DNA from: a virus
Direction: 5' to 3' (one strand)
DNA length: 64,000 bases
Virus record (IMG/VR): IMGVR_UViG_3300010885_074114
Coordinates: 1 to 64,000 of that record
How positions within the stretch are numbered: position 1 is the stretch's first letter; every line of letters begins with the position of its first letter. Below the pieces are notes generated by a model. The model saw only the letters and a list, made by a program, of their open reading frames with translations. It was not told the origin of the DNA and searched no databases. Positions 33,778-42,407 of the stretch are shown piece after piece. The translations under genes were made by a program, and so were the position numbers.

Positions 33778-34443
33778 ATGGTCAAAGTAATTTGTTTTTT
33801 TACACTTCTATGCTTTTTAAGCTTTTCTTATAAAATAAATTCAGATTTTGGTAGCGAAAAACAAGAGCTAACAGAAAATGAAGATGAACTTAAGAATGTT
33901 ATGGTGCCTATCCAAATGCAAGATAGGGTCTATAATAAAACCGGTGTGCAATGTGTGTGGGCGTCTATTGAATGTGTAGGACGATATGCAGAGGAGCCAA
34001 AATTAATTGGGCTTACTAAAGATAAAGAATGTCAGAGCTATGCAAGTCCATCATCACTCTCAGCTAAACTGAAGAAATTAAATGTAAGATATGAACAGAC
34101 AACAAGCCGTAATGATCGTAGTCTTATAATTAAATCCGTTGTTAAAGAAAGACGAGGTTGCCTGTTCGCAGTTCCAGGACATGCTATGACATTAGTGCAT
34201 TATGATGCAATAAAAGGAGTAGTTAAGTATATCAACAACAGCGACAGAAGCTTACAAATTAGAACATGGACTATGAAAGAATTTGAACAAAGATGGGACG
34301 GATGGATTTGTGCAATATATGCTGATAATGATATTATTCCCAAAAAATACACTATAATGTATCCAATATCAATAATCGATAGAAGTGCAATACAAGGCGA
34401 TTACGATAAGAGCTACATATTGATGCCACGCCAGCTAAACTGA
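33778..34443 (+). CDS. Secreted papain-like cysteine protease with shared C-terminal motif
   Basis: 221 residues from ATG 33778 behind aaggagg; an upstream TTG would spoil the signal peptide MVKVICFFTLLCFLSFSY. GVQCVWASIECVGRY (56-70) holds the oxyanion Gln and nucleophile C59, PGHAMTLVHYD (133-143) the catalytic His, and YINNSD (151-156) the Asn, the papain-like order Q-C...H...N of bacterial C39/C10-type peptidases. The last residues include IIDRSAIQGDYDKSYILMP, as in the trypsin-like protease at 22896-23768. Site of action: periplasm or outside the cell. Convergent with the 34662-34435 gene by nine bases. Confidence 0.8.
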   Translation: MVKVICFFTLLCFLSFSYKINSDFGSEKQELTENEDELKNVMVPIQMQDRVYNKTGVQCVWASIECVGRYAEEPKLIGLTKDKECQSYASPSSLSAKLKKLNVRYEQTTSRNDRSLIIKSVVKERRGCLFAVPGHAMTLVHYDAIKGVVKYINNSDRSLQIRTWTMKEFEQRWDGWICAIYADNDIIPKKYTIMYPISIIDRSAIQGDYDKSYILMPRQLN

Positions 34444-34662
34444 ATGATTGTCCAAATTAACAGGCTTCGGAAAAGCTTTTTTTGGAGAAGCGTTTGTTTT
34501 TGGCAATCGAACATGTGGCGGTGGATTTTTTTTTGTTATAGGCAAATCATCCTTATATGTTGGGAAAGCTCCTATAACTTCACCAGGCTTTTCATCGTCC
34601 ACTCCAGAAACATTGCCGACAGACCCACCATAATTTTCTAACCATTTTTTAAAATAAAACAT
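34435..34662 (-). CDS. Small tagged protein, 75 aa
   Basis: MFYFKKWLENYGGS at the start fits the recurrent M-x-x-F-x-x-W-L-E peptide. The remainder is Pro/Lys-rich and unstructured in appearance (PPPHVRLPKT, KKAFPKPV). A taggtg ribosome site lies upstream. Unrecognised; a small packaged protein is inferred. The 3' end overlaps the convergent cysteine protease gene by nine bases. Confidence 0.6.
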   Translation of the reverse strand: MFYFKKWLENYGGSVGNVSGVDDEKPGEVIGAFPTYKDDLPITKKNPPPHVRLPKTNASPKKAFPKPVNLDNHSV

Positions 34663-34736
34663 ATAGCACCTAAAAATATTTAATTATAATGTATATATAT
34701 TAAGTAATGGAATTCTATTGTTCGACAAGGAGGATT

Positions 34737-34913
34737 ATGAAAAAAATAGTCAATATATTGATTTTAGTTAATTTGTTAAGTGCTGGTTATTTAATCTGTT
34801 CTATTTATGAAGAAAACTTTTTAAATAAGCAAGAAGATAATTCAAAAAATTATGGTATAGAAAGCAATTACTATAATTATCAAAAAAGCATTCTGCATTT
34901 TAGTTGCGAATAA
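34737..34913 (+). CDS. Small membrane-anchored or secreted peptide, 58 aa
   Basis: ATG 34737 is preceded by acaaggagg, so it is chosen over a start 30 bases upstream. MKKIVNILILVNLLSAGYLI is a hydrophobic N-terminal helix; the rest is short, polar and ends in a cysteine. It may be an inner-membrane peptide involved in lysis or host interaction; not recognised. Confidence 0.55.
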   Translation: MKKIVNILILVNLLSAGYLICSIYEENFLNKQEDNSKNYGIESNYYNYQKSILHFSCE

Positions 34914-34915
34914 TA

Positions 34916-35542
34916 TTAATTCAAAAAACCAGTAGAAAAAATATTTTTTTGTTGGCTTAAAAAGTAATTATACCTTTCGTAACAATCATCAGCTTCTTTC
35001 ATAACGTTTAATGAAATACAATCTTTTTCTTTGTTAAAAGTTATTGGAGATAAAAGCTCTTTTTTAAAATTTATTTTCTCTTTTAAATCAAAAATGTCTT
35101 CAATTAAAGACATGCCTTTTTCCTTATATAAATCATCAAAAGTTAAAAGAATAGAATTTGGTGCTATTTTTGCAACCTCACATATTCTTCTAAGCCTATA
35201 TTCATAATAACGAGCAGCAAATATCTCGTTTATATTTTCTTTTATAACCATAAAATTTAAAACATCTTGTGGTCTTCTTATAATGTTTATCAAGAAAAAC
35301 TTAGAATAATCTAGTTTTGTTGAAAGTTGATGGTTTTTTAGTATTTCATCAATATAAACTGCCGACTTATTTTTCTTTTTATGCAACTGCTTTGTAAGGC
35401 TAAGAAGATCTATATTGGTTAAATAATTGTTTTCTGTCCTATATCTTTTATAACCTTGAATATTACCAATATCGCATAAGGATTCATACAAAGCAGAGCT
35501 GCCTGAATAGAAATGGCTGTTTAATATGATTATTTTTTTCAT
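34916..35542 (-). CDS. Sulfotransferase-like protein
   Basis: 208 residues. IIILNSHFYSGSSALYESL (4-22) has the shape of the PAPS 5'-phosphate loop (hydrophobic strand then SGSSxL). FFLINIIRRPQDVLNFM (82-98) has the RRP element expected of the 3'-phosphate site. The fold would move sulfate from PAPS to a glycan or small molecule. Similar genes are common in phages of aquatic hosts. The usual Lys/Arg in the first loop is not obvious, so activity is uncertain. Confidence 0.5.
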   Translation of the reverse strand: MKKIIILNSHFYSGSSALYESLCDIGNIQGYKRYRTENNYLTNIDLLSLTKQLHKKKNKSAVYIDEILKNHQLSTKLDYSKFFLINIIRRPQDVLNFMVIKENINEIFAARYYEYRLRRICEVAKIAPNSILLTFDDLYKEKGMSLIEDIFDLKEKINFKKELLSPITFNKEKDCISLNVMKEADDCYERYNYFLSQQKNIFSTGFLN

Positions 35543-35564
35543 ATATGTCCGACAAAATTAAAGA

Positions 35565-35580
35565 TTGACATACTATAATA
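35565..35580 (+). promoter_or_regulatory. Putative promoter element before portal gene
   Basis: ATTGACATACTATAATAG; the TACTATA core (35571-35577) lies about 50 bases before the portal ATG. It belongs to the set of TACTATA elements seen in other gaps. TTGACA and TATAAT are too close together to serve as a standard sigma-70 pair. Confidence 0.4.
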
Positions 35581-35626
35581 GTAATAAAACAAAAAGTCTG
35601 TTTACTTTGTAGAAAAGAGAAGAACA

Positions 35627-38161
35627 ATGCCCATATGGAGTGATTTTTTTAAACTGTTCACGTACGCCGGTGAGCAGGATCCTTTGTCAAAACAAAAGGA
35701 TAACAATCAATTTCAAGGAGCTGGAATTGCACAACCGGATGCTATGGGCGTCGATTTCGCTGGAAGCGGTCCCAATTCGGGCACAGCCGGATTGCGTCAA
35801 ACGAATGATATGATCGATACGACCACTCTCACAAATCGGTCGATGAGATACAAAGAATACGAAAGACTAAGAAACGTACCAGAAATAGAAATGGCTATGA
35901 CAGTGTTCTCTGATGAGGCATGTGTCGTTGGAGACACAAAAGTAGCTACTCCTTTTGGAATGATTAGTATAAAAGAACTAGCAGAGGAAAAAGGTAAAGA
36001 AAGATTCTTGGTTTATTGCTATGATTTTGAAAGTAAAGACTACTCATTAGGATGGGCTTTTTCTCCAAGATTAGTAAAAGAAGAAAAAACACTAACACTT
36101 GTGCTAGACAATGGCACTACTTTAACATGCACCGAAGATCATAAAATATTGAAAAGAGATGGAACTTGGGCAGAAGCTGGCGAATTAAAACTATTTGAAG
36201 AGTTAATGCCCTTTTATAGAAAGCCAGCAAATTTTAGATTAACTAAAATAAGACAAAAACAATACCCAAGATTGTTTACTTTTTCTCATGGATGGATTCA
36301 CGAAAGAAAATTTATAGACGATTGGAAATCAGGTAATAAAAAATCAGATTATAAAAGCGAAGTTGTAAGCAAAGCAATGAGAATGATCGGAGCAGGCATA
36401 TCTGTTCGAAAAATAGTAGCAGAAATAAAAAAAGATTGGCTTACCATAGAAAGTTGGATAAAAGCACAAGGCTTTTCACACCAAGAAACAAAGAATTTAT
36501 TCAAATTAGAAGATAGAAGAAAAATTGTAGGAATACATCAAAATGAAGACCCGCAACCTGTTTATGATCTTTCTGTAGAAAATCACAAATGCTTTGCAAC
36601 AGATAGCTTAATAATTCACAATTGCCAAAAAGATGAAACAGGAAATATCCTGAAAGTTGTTGCAAATAATGAAGAAGTTAAAAAAGAAATAGAATTTCTA
36701 ATGCTTCATCGAAAAATGCTGAACATAAACAGAAACGGATGGGGATGGTTTAAGAGCTTGTGTATATCAGGAGATTTATTTCTAGAAATAATTATCAATC
36801 CTGATAGCCCAAAAGATGGAATATACAAAACTGTACCGCTACCGCCCGACACAATGTACAAAATAGAAACAGTTAAAGGAAAGGTAATAGAATACCAACA
36901 GTCAAAAGAAGGACCAGACTATCAGGCTATAGTAAGAGGATCAGCGGATGGATTCAATGACACAGAACTAAACAACACAACAGCAATACGATTTGCTACA
37001 AATCAAATCGTACATTTTAAAATAGGAGATGATAGAAAAACATTTTATCCATACGGACAGTCTTTAGTAGAACCAGCAAGAGGTCCAGCACATAACCTCA
37101 GAATGCTAGAAGATGCTATGGTAATTTATAGGCTCACCCGCGCCCCTGAGAGGCGTGTTTTTTACATAGATGTAGGGCAATTACCTCCATTCAAAGCAGA
37201 AGCTTTCCTAGAAAGAGTAAAAGATCAATTCCGCAAAAGAAAAGTAACAAGCAATAGAGGAAATAGTGCAGGAGCTAATCAAGTAGACGAAAGATGGCAA
37301 CCTCCTGCACAAGATGAAGATTATTGGTTGCCAACGAGACCAAATAGCAACACTAGAATTGAAACTCTTCCAGGTGCTGAAAACTTAGGAGAAATTGACG
37401 ATGCTATATATTTTAGAAATAAATTACTTACTTCACTTAACTTTCCTAAAAATTATTTTAATAACGAAGATCCTACTGCAACAAGAATAACTTTGTCTTC
37501 GCAAGATGTAAAATTTGCACGAATGATAGAAAGATTACAAAGCAATTTTGAAGACGGACTTTTAGCAATAGCTGAAACGCATTTACATCTAAGAGGTTTT
37601 CCTGAATCATCTTATCAAGATATTAGAATAAAAATGACGCCACCATCCGATTGGAGAGAACTCTCTCGATCAGAAGTCATTACCGCTCGATACGGAAATG
37701 CAGCAAATCTAAAAAGCTCACTTCTTATGTCAGATTATGACATAATAAATAAAATACTAAAGTATGGGGAAAACGAAACAGAAGAAATGATTGCAAGATT
37801 AAAAATACAAAAACTTGAAGATCTTAAACTTCAAGTTATGGCTCAAAATCCACAGCTTCTAGGCGTGGGAATACCAGGACAAGAAGAATCTTCAACAGAA
37901 CTAGGCACAGATCCAAGTGGACCGAATCCCATGATATCGCCAGAAGGACAACCAGAAGGACAACCCGAGGGACAACCCGAAGGACAACCTGATGAACAAT
38001 CCGACGAACCACAAGGACCAGAAAAAGAGCAAACACCAGAACCAATTAATTTAGAAGAACCATCAAAAGACGATATAAAGAAATATGATCTAGAATTACA
38101 AGGATACGAAGCAGAACAAGACCTTGAAGATATAGATTATAGCGTCGGGGACAACGGATGA
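35627..38161 (+). CDS. 20: Portal protein (T4 gp20-like) interrupted by an intein
   Basis: 844 residues including a 234-residue intein (99-332). The spliced portal would have 610 residues. Before the intein: SMRYKEYERLRNVPEIEMAM, the conserved wing. After it: LNINRNGWGWFKSLCISGDL, FKIGDDRKTFYPYGQSLVEP, RLTRAPERRVFYIDVGQLPP and EDPTATRITLSSQDVKFARM, all typical of T4-like portals. Twelve copies form the vertex ring through which DNA enters and leaves, and the ring nucleates the prohead. The C-terminal tail carries an EGQP repeat (four units) and is acidic. The first gene of the head block on this strand. Confidence 0.93.
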   Translation: MPIWSDFFKLFTYAGEQDPLSKQKDNNQFQGAGIAQPDAMGVDFAGSGPNSGTAGLRQTNDMIDTTTLTNRSMRYKEYERLRNVPEIEMAMTVFSDEACVVGDTKVATPFGMISIKELAEEKGKERFLVYCYDFESKDYSLGWAFSPRLVKEEKTLTLVLDNGTTLTCTEDHKILKRDGTWAEAGELKLFEELMPFYRKPANFRLTKIRQKQYPRLFTFSHGWIHERKFIDDWKSGNKKSDYKSEVVSKAMRMIGAGISVRKIVAEIKKDWLTIESWIKAQGFSHQETKNLFKLEDRRKIVGIHQNEDPQPVYDLSVENHKCFATDSLIIHNCQKDETGNILKVVANNEEVKKEIEFLMLHRKMLNINRNGWGWFKSLCISGDLFLEIIINPDSPKDGIYKTVPLPPDTMYKIETVKGKVIEYQQSKEGPDYQAIVRGSADGFNDTELNNTTAIRFATNQIVHFKIGDDRKTFYPYGQSLVEPARGPAHNLRMLEDAMVIYRLTRAPERRVFYIDVGQLPPFKAEAFLERVKDQFRKRKVTSNRGNSAGANQVDERWQPPAQDEDYWLPTRPNSNTRIETLPGAENLGEIDDAIYFRNKLLTSLNFPKNYFNNEDPTATRITLSSQDVKFARMIERLQSNFEDGLLAIAETHLHLRGFPESSYQDIRIKMTPPSDWRELSRSEVITARYGNAANLKSSLLMSDYDIINKILKYGENETEEMIARLKIQKLEDLKLQVMAQNPQLLGVGIPGQEESSTELGTDPSGPNPMISPEGQPEGQPEGQPEGQPDEQSDEPQGPEKEQTPEPINLEEPSKDDIKKYDLELQGYEAEQDLEDIDYSVGDNG
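35921..36622 (+). mobile_element. Intein (Hint domain) within the portal gene
   Basis: Splice junctions are TVFSDEA/C99 and HN332/C333. Block A: CVVGDTKVATPFGMISIKEL; block B: TLTCTEDHKI with the Thr-x-x-His; block F: PVYDLSVENHKCFATDSL; block G: IIHN followed by Cys. All residues for self-splicing are present. The 100-residue insert between blocks B and F has no LAGLIDADG motif. It holds a helix-turn-helix-like MRMIGAGISVRKIVAEI...WIKAQGF, as in the DNA-binding part of homing endonucleases, so it may be a remnant or a novel nuclease domain. The insertion point falls in the conserved portal core, typical of selfish inteins. Confidence 0.93.
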
Positions 38162-38403
38162 TAAAAATTTTTCCTAGAATAGCAATGAAAAATAGGAAAA
38201 TGATAGAACAATCATCTTTAGTGGGATGCTATTCATGTTGCAAAATATTTGATTCAAAAGACGTAAAAGAATACACAGACCGTAATGAAACGGCATTATG
38301 CCCGCATTGCAACGTCGATTGCTTGGTCGGAAATCAATGCGGATTCGTTCTAGAAGAAAGTATATTAATAAAAGCACGCCAATACTGGTTTAATAATTGT
38401 TAA
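38158..38403 (+). CDS. Small zinc-finger protein, 81 aa
   Basis: ATG overlaps the portal stop by four bases. GCYSCCKIF and LCPHCNVDCLVG present C-x-x-C pairs of a zinc ribbon, ending with helix ILIKARQYWF. Similar small zinc proteins are annotated in bacteria only as cytoplasmic proteins. Position in the head operon suggests a role in assembly or regulation; unproven. It converges with the 38767-38390 gene, overlapping 14 bases. Confidence 0.65.
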   Translation: MIKIFPRIAMKNRKMIEQSSLVGCYSCCKIFDSKDVKEYTDRNETALCPHCNVDCLVGNQCGFVLEESILIKARQYWFNNC

Positions 38404-38767
38404 CTGCTGGGTTGGCATTAGGATCCTTAGAAACATCACCTAAACCTTGTGTAATCATTCCGCTAACACGCTTGCCACCACGAGTTACGCCAGTTCTTAA
38501 GTCTGATAGTGACTCAAAGTCATGTTGCTTTAGTATTGCTTCAACTGTATCTCTTACCTCTGGAATACTATTGCTTTGAGCTTTAAGCCACGATATAGCA
38601 GCACCCGGCCTTTCGCCAAGTATTAACTCAAAAGCCTCTATTGCAGCACTTAAAGCAGCTTGTGTTCTTGCATCTAATCCAATGCTTCCCGCTCCTCCAA
38701 GCATCTCTTTGCCCATGTTCATGGCACTTATTTCTTGTAGTTTTACGTAATCTATAAATTTTTTCAA
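38390..38767 (-). CDS. Tagged protein in head block, 125 aa, TTG start
   Basis: Reads against the head operon. TTG at 38767 with aggagag upstream gives MKKFIDYVKLQEISAMNMG, which fits the capsid-targeting-like peptide, with LQE|I as possible cleavage site. The remainder has an Ala/Gly-rich helix (LDARTQAALSAAIEAFELIL) and GGKRVSGMITQG. No family is recognised. Embedded between portal and core genes, it is likely a head protein. Confidence 0.65.
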   Translation of the reverse strand: MKKFIDYVKLQEISAMNMGKEMLGGAGSIGLDARTQAALSAAIEAFELILGERPGAAISWLKAQSNSIPEVRDTVEAILKQHDFESLSDLRTGVTRGGKRVSGMITQGLGDVSKDPNANPAVNNY

Positions 38768-38922
38768 TGTATTACTCTCCTAATTTTTAGCTTAGATGTA
38801 TATCTATGTATTAGTCACTAATAAAAAATTATTATATAAAAAAATATTTTATTTGTTAAAAATTTGCATTGAATATATATATAACTCATTCGGATCAAAC
38901 AATACAGGGAGTCAATTGACCT

Positions 38923-40767
38923 ATGAAAAGAAAACTAATTAGTTTCGATGTCTTCAAGAATCTTGAAGAACAGTCACTTACAAACGCTCAGAGAGAATTG
39001 GTTGAGGCTCAAGATGTTTTGGCCGAAGCACTAGGCGTAGAAAGCATCAAACTGTTTACCTTCGGAGAATCCGAAGTAACATATGAAGTACAAGATGGTA
39101 CTTACATTCATGCAACATATACCATAAAAGATAATAGCATCATATTAGAAAATATAGAGCAACTTGTTGTTGACGAAGAAGGCGAAAGAAAGAATACAAG
39201 AGAAATCATCTCGCAAATGGTGGAATCTATTATAAGCAATGATGAAAACAAAGCCAATCAAAAGTTTGAGCAGTACATAAATACACCCGCTGTTAAAAGA
39301 AGCCTAAACGAAGCAGCGTTCAAAGTTACAACATCAAGACCAACCGGTAAACGTTCTGAACTATGGCACAAGCGCCAGTCACGCTCAACGGTTGCTAAAA
39401 GAACCAGAGCTAGGAAAATGACACTTTCCAGAATGTCACCTTCACAGAAGAAGCAACTCGCCAGAGCAAGAGCTATTGCGAAAAGAAAGTTGGGCGGCAC
39501 GACAAACAGCAGAGCACGTGTTTATGCAAGGAAAATCAAGAAAAGTCATATGAAAGAATGGAACACAATAATTGAAAATGTAACTAATTATATTAATTAC
39601 AAACAATTCGGTTCTGTTATGACTGAGTCCTTCGTAAAACATGATAAAAATGGAGAAATATCATCGCTATCAGTGCCAACAACCTCTAAAAGAAATGAAG
39701 GAAAGATTCTTTCTTTTAATTGGGACACAATGGATCACGAAGTAAAGTGCATGCGTAGCAAAATGAAGAATATAAAAGAAGATCAGAATTTTATCAAAGC
39801 TATGGCAGATCTAAAAAGATATAACAACATATCAGACAACACTTCGCTAGAAAGTACATTGGAAGCTATTGTAACTCGTTGGCCTGAAATGATCTATATG
39901 ACAGAGTCGGAACTAGCTACACAAATTTCAAAGGCACTAGAATCAGCAAATATTAAAAACTTTGATGATAAAACTTGCTTGTTTATGGCAGAAGCTGTGC
40001 TGCGAACTGCACACAATGCATATGCAGACAGAGTTAAAAATATAAGCAAATTAGCCGGAGAAACAAAAGATGTAACAAGCGAATGCAAAGATTGCGAAGA
40101 TGCTTATAATGACTTTAAAAATGTTGTAGAACAGTTTTATGTCAAATTAGACGAATCAGAAGAAAAAGAACTAAAGGTTTTTGAAGACCTGTTTAACGCT
40201 TTGAGAGAAGTACATGCTTTTGCTGTAGAAGCCGAAGACAAAGAAGAACTAGAAGAGATTGAAGGTCTTCTCGAAAGATGCGTTTCTGTACTTAAAAAAG
40301 AAAGCGAAATCGATCTTGAACTCGCAGAAGAAATGACAGACTATTTGGCATATTTCTCTGAGGCAAATGTCGATGGAGCATCACAGGATTGGGATGTCGA
40401 AGAGAAACCTCATCATTCCGTATCAGGAAATCATCCTTATGTTGATAAACTTGCAAAATCAGATGCTGTAGCAAGTTTGTACAACGGTGACTGGAAAAGC
40501 CCAGCACCTGTGAGTGATGGAAAAAGTCACCATGGTAATCTTGATGATGAAATGAAAAATGATGGATGGAGCAATTGTGGAGGCGATGACACATGGCCAA
40601 CACTAGATAATCCATATGTTCCTAAATCCGATACATATAAAATGAAAGAAAAGTCTGTTGTTGATGATGGTGATGAACTCGCTCAGAATCAATCAAATGA
40701 CACATGGCCAAATTTGAGTAATCCTTATGCTAAAGTAGGAAAAAATACACCCAAAGACGTAGAGTAA
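38923..40767 (+). CDS. Putative prohead core / internal protein, 614 aa
   Basis: Lies between portal and prohead protease, the T4 position of core genes 67 and 68. N-terminus MKRKLISFDVFKNLEEQ contains a variant of the start peptide. A strongly basic segment (residues about 150-205, e.g. SRSTVAKRTRARKMTLSR and KKQLARARAIAKRKLGG) resembles basic core proteins. Next come long acidic helices with candidate protease sites (SLNE|A, MTE|S). The C-terminal 100 residues repeat DTWPTLDNPY / DTWPNLSNPY. Expected to fill the prohead, be cut by the protease and partly remain with the DNA. Function is inferred from context. Confidence 0.65.
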   Translation: MKRKLISFDVFKNLEEQSLTNAQRELVEAQDVLAEALGVESIKLFTFGESEVTYEVQDGTYIHATYTIKDNSIILENIEQLVVDEEGERKNTREIISQMVESIISNDENKANQKFEQYINTPAVKRSLNEAAFKVTTSRPTGKRSELWHKRQSRSTVAKRTRARKMTLSRMSPSQKKQLARARAIAKRKLGGTTNSRARVYARKIKKSHMKEWNTIIENVTNYINYKQFGSVMTESFVKHDKNGEISSLSVPTTSKRNEGKILSFNWDTMDHEVKCMRSKMKNIKEDQNFIKAMADLKRYNNISDNTSLESTLEAIVTRWPEMIYMTESELATQISKALESANIKNFDDKTCLFMAEAVLRTAHNAYADRVKNISKLAGETKDVTSECKDCEDAYNDFKNVVEQFYVKLDESEEKELKVFEDLFNALREVHAFAVEAEDKEELEEIEGLLERCVSVLKKESEIDLELAEEMTDYLAYFSEANVDGASQDWDVEEKPHHSVSGNHPYVDKLAKSDAVASLYNGDWKSPAPVSDGKSHHGNLDDEMKNDGWSNCGGDDTWPTLDNPYVPKSDTYKMKEKSVVDDGDELAQNQSNDTWPNLSNPYAKVGKNTPKDVE

Positions 40768-40791
40768 TTTATAAAAAAAAGGAGTACGTTA

Positions 40792-41472
40792 ATGGAACAA
40801 AAACAAACACTTTTCGTAGATTGCTGCTGCAATTCTGGCTTTACTCTGGACTTAAATGAGTCCACTGAAAAAGGCACAACCGTTTTTAAAGGTAAATTCC
40901 AAGAAGCAGAGGCTGTTAATAAAAACAAAAGAATATACCCATATGCTGTATTAGATGAAAATGTTAAAAAACTAATACCAATAATCGAAGCAAGAGGACT
41001 TGTAGGTGAATTAGACCACCCAGCAGATAGTATTATTCATTTTGAAAAATGTTCCCACATAATTACTAAGCTATGGTGGGAAGGTAATAGCCTCATGGGA
41101 CAAGGAGAGATACTGAACACACCACACGGTAGAATATTAAAAGGATTGCTAAATGATGGCGTTAGAATAGGAATCAGTAGCCGTGGGGTAGGGAATGGGA
41201 AAAATGATGATAATGGTATTTTAATAATTGGAGAAAGTTATAAACTCATCACGTTTGATGCTGTAGCTGATCCAAGTACATATTCTGCTTTTCAAGAAAA
41301 AGTAGTAGGGAAAAAAGAAAATTATGAAGCACATGCAAACAAAGATCTTCAATTAACAAAAAAAGCAGAAAAAATTGACTCGAGCTGCATACATAAAGTT
41401 AACAAAGAAGCACTCATTGCTTGCTTGGGCGGAATAATAGAACAAAAAACAGAAACATTAAAGCGAGGTTAG
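40792..41472 (+). CDS. 21: Prohead maturation protease (T4 gp21-like)
   Basis: 226 residues. GKFQEAEAVNKNKRIYPYAV, then GLVGELDHPADS with catalytic H76, and GVRIGISSRGVG with the serine at 129/130 match the T4 gp21/herpesvirus-assemblin-like serine protease. In T4 this enzyme cleaves core, scaffold, capsid and internal proteins after (hydrophobic)-x-Glu. That makes it the probable processor of the tagged proteins in this window. aaaaggagt precedes the ATG. Between core and scaffold genes as in T4. The C-terminal 60 residues are variable. Confidence 0.92.
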   Translation: MEQKQTLFVDCCCNSGFTLDLNESTEKGTTVFKGKFQEAEAVNKNKRIYPYAVLDENVKKLIPIIEARGLVGELDHPADSIIHFEKCSHIITKLWWEGNSLMGQGEILNTPHGRILKGLLNDGVRIGISSRGVGNGKNDDNGILIIGESYKLITFDAVADPSTYSAFQEKVVGKKENYEAHANKDLQLTKKAEKIDSSCIHKVNKEALIACLGGIIEQKTETLKRG

Positions 41473-41478
41473 ACTAAT

Positions 41479-42378
41479 ATGGAAAAGATTGTAGAAGCAT
41501 TAAGAAAACTTTTGCCAGAAAATGAAATCAATGAGGTTTCATCCGCCGTTCAACAAATGTTGGAACAAGCAAAGCTTGATCTAGAAACAGAATTCAACGA
41601 GAAACTTGAAGAAGCGTATGGCGACCTATCCAGCGAAGTAGCCGAAGCAGAAAAAATTGCAGAAGCTGGATATGAAGAAGCATATGCAATTATTGCAGAT
41701 CTTAGAAACAGATTAGAAATTCAAGGCGAAGAATATAAAGCCGCATTAGAAGAAGGATACGAAGAAGCATACGAAATGCTCACCCAAGAAAAGGGAAAGA
41801 ATCAAACACTCGAAGTAGAAATGTACGAAGAGTATGACAAAAAGCTTTCCGAAATGAAAGAATATATCGTAGACAAAGTCGACCAGTTCCTACAGTTTAA
41901 AGGTCAAGAGATTTATGAACAAGCTAAACTTGAGATCGTAAATGATCCTCGTATGGCAGAACATAAAGTCGCTCTTAACAAAATTGTAGACATAACTGCA
42001 AACTACCTGTCTGACGATGACTTTGCTGCTGTATCTTCAAATAAAGTTGAAGAAGCAAATAAGAAGATAGAAGAAATGAAAGGACAGCTTCGAATCATGG
42101 AAGCCCGCAACATCAGAGTTTCAACAGAAAATACCAAGCTCAATGAAACCGTACGACACGCTCAAGAAGTAATCAACGAAAGCCGAAAAGCTGTCGTGGA
42201 AAGCAAAAAGGAAGCTGTCGTTAACGAACAGAAAGAAAGAACTGAAAAAGCAAAGAATGTAACGGGGAGAGGAAGAACAAGTGATGGTGAAGTCGTATCG
42301 GAATACGCATCACCCAATAATAATAATTCTGGTGCAGATCAATTATTGATCCTATCAGGATTGAAACAAGCTCAATAA
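41479..42378 (+). CDS. 22: Prohead scaffold protein (T4 gp22-like)
   Basis: 299 residues, almost wholly helical and Glu-rich coiled coil (LLPENEINEVSSAVQQML, EEAYAIIADLRNRLEIQGEE), with two internal repeats around GYEEAYAI / GYEEAYEM. Located between the protease and the major capsid gene as T4 gene 22. It forms the inner scaffold for head assembly and is degraded afterwards by the protease. Assignment is by position and composition; primary sequence is variable in the family. Confidence 0.85.
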   Translation: MEKIVEALRKLLPENEINEVSSAVQQMLEQAKLDLETEFNEKLEEAYGDLSSEVAEAEKIAEAGYEEAYAIIADLRNRLEIQGEEYKAALEEGYEEAYEMLTQEKGKNQTLEVEMYEEYDKKLSEMKEYIVDKVDQFLQFKGQEIYEQAKLEIVNDPRMAEHKVALNKIVDITANYLSDDDFAAVSSNKVEEANKKIEEMKGQLRIMEARNIRVSTENTKLNETVRHAQEVINESRKAVVESKKEAVVNEQKERTEKAKNVTGRGRTSDGEVVSEYASPNNNNSGADQLLILSGLKQAQ

Positions 42379-42407
42379 ATTTAACTCATATAAATTATAA
42401 GGAAAAT

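Noticed and set aside
35565-35577. Sigma-70 promoter TTGACA...TATAAT before the portal gene
   Set aside because: The two boxes are only three bases apart, not about 17; kept only as a TACTATA element.
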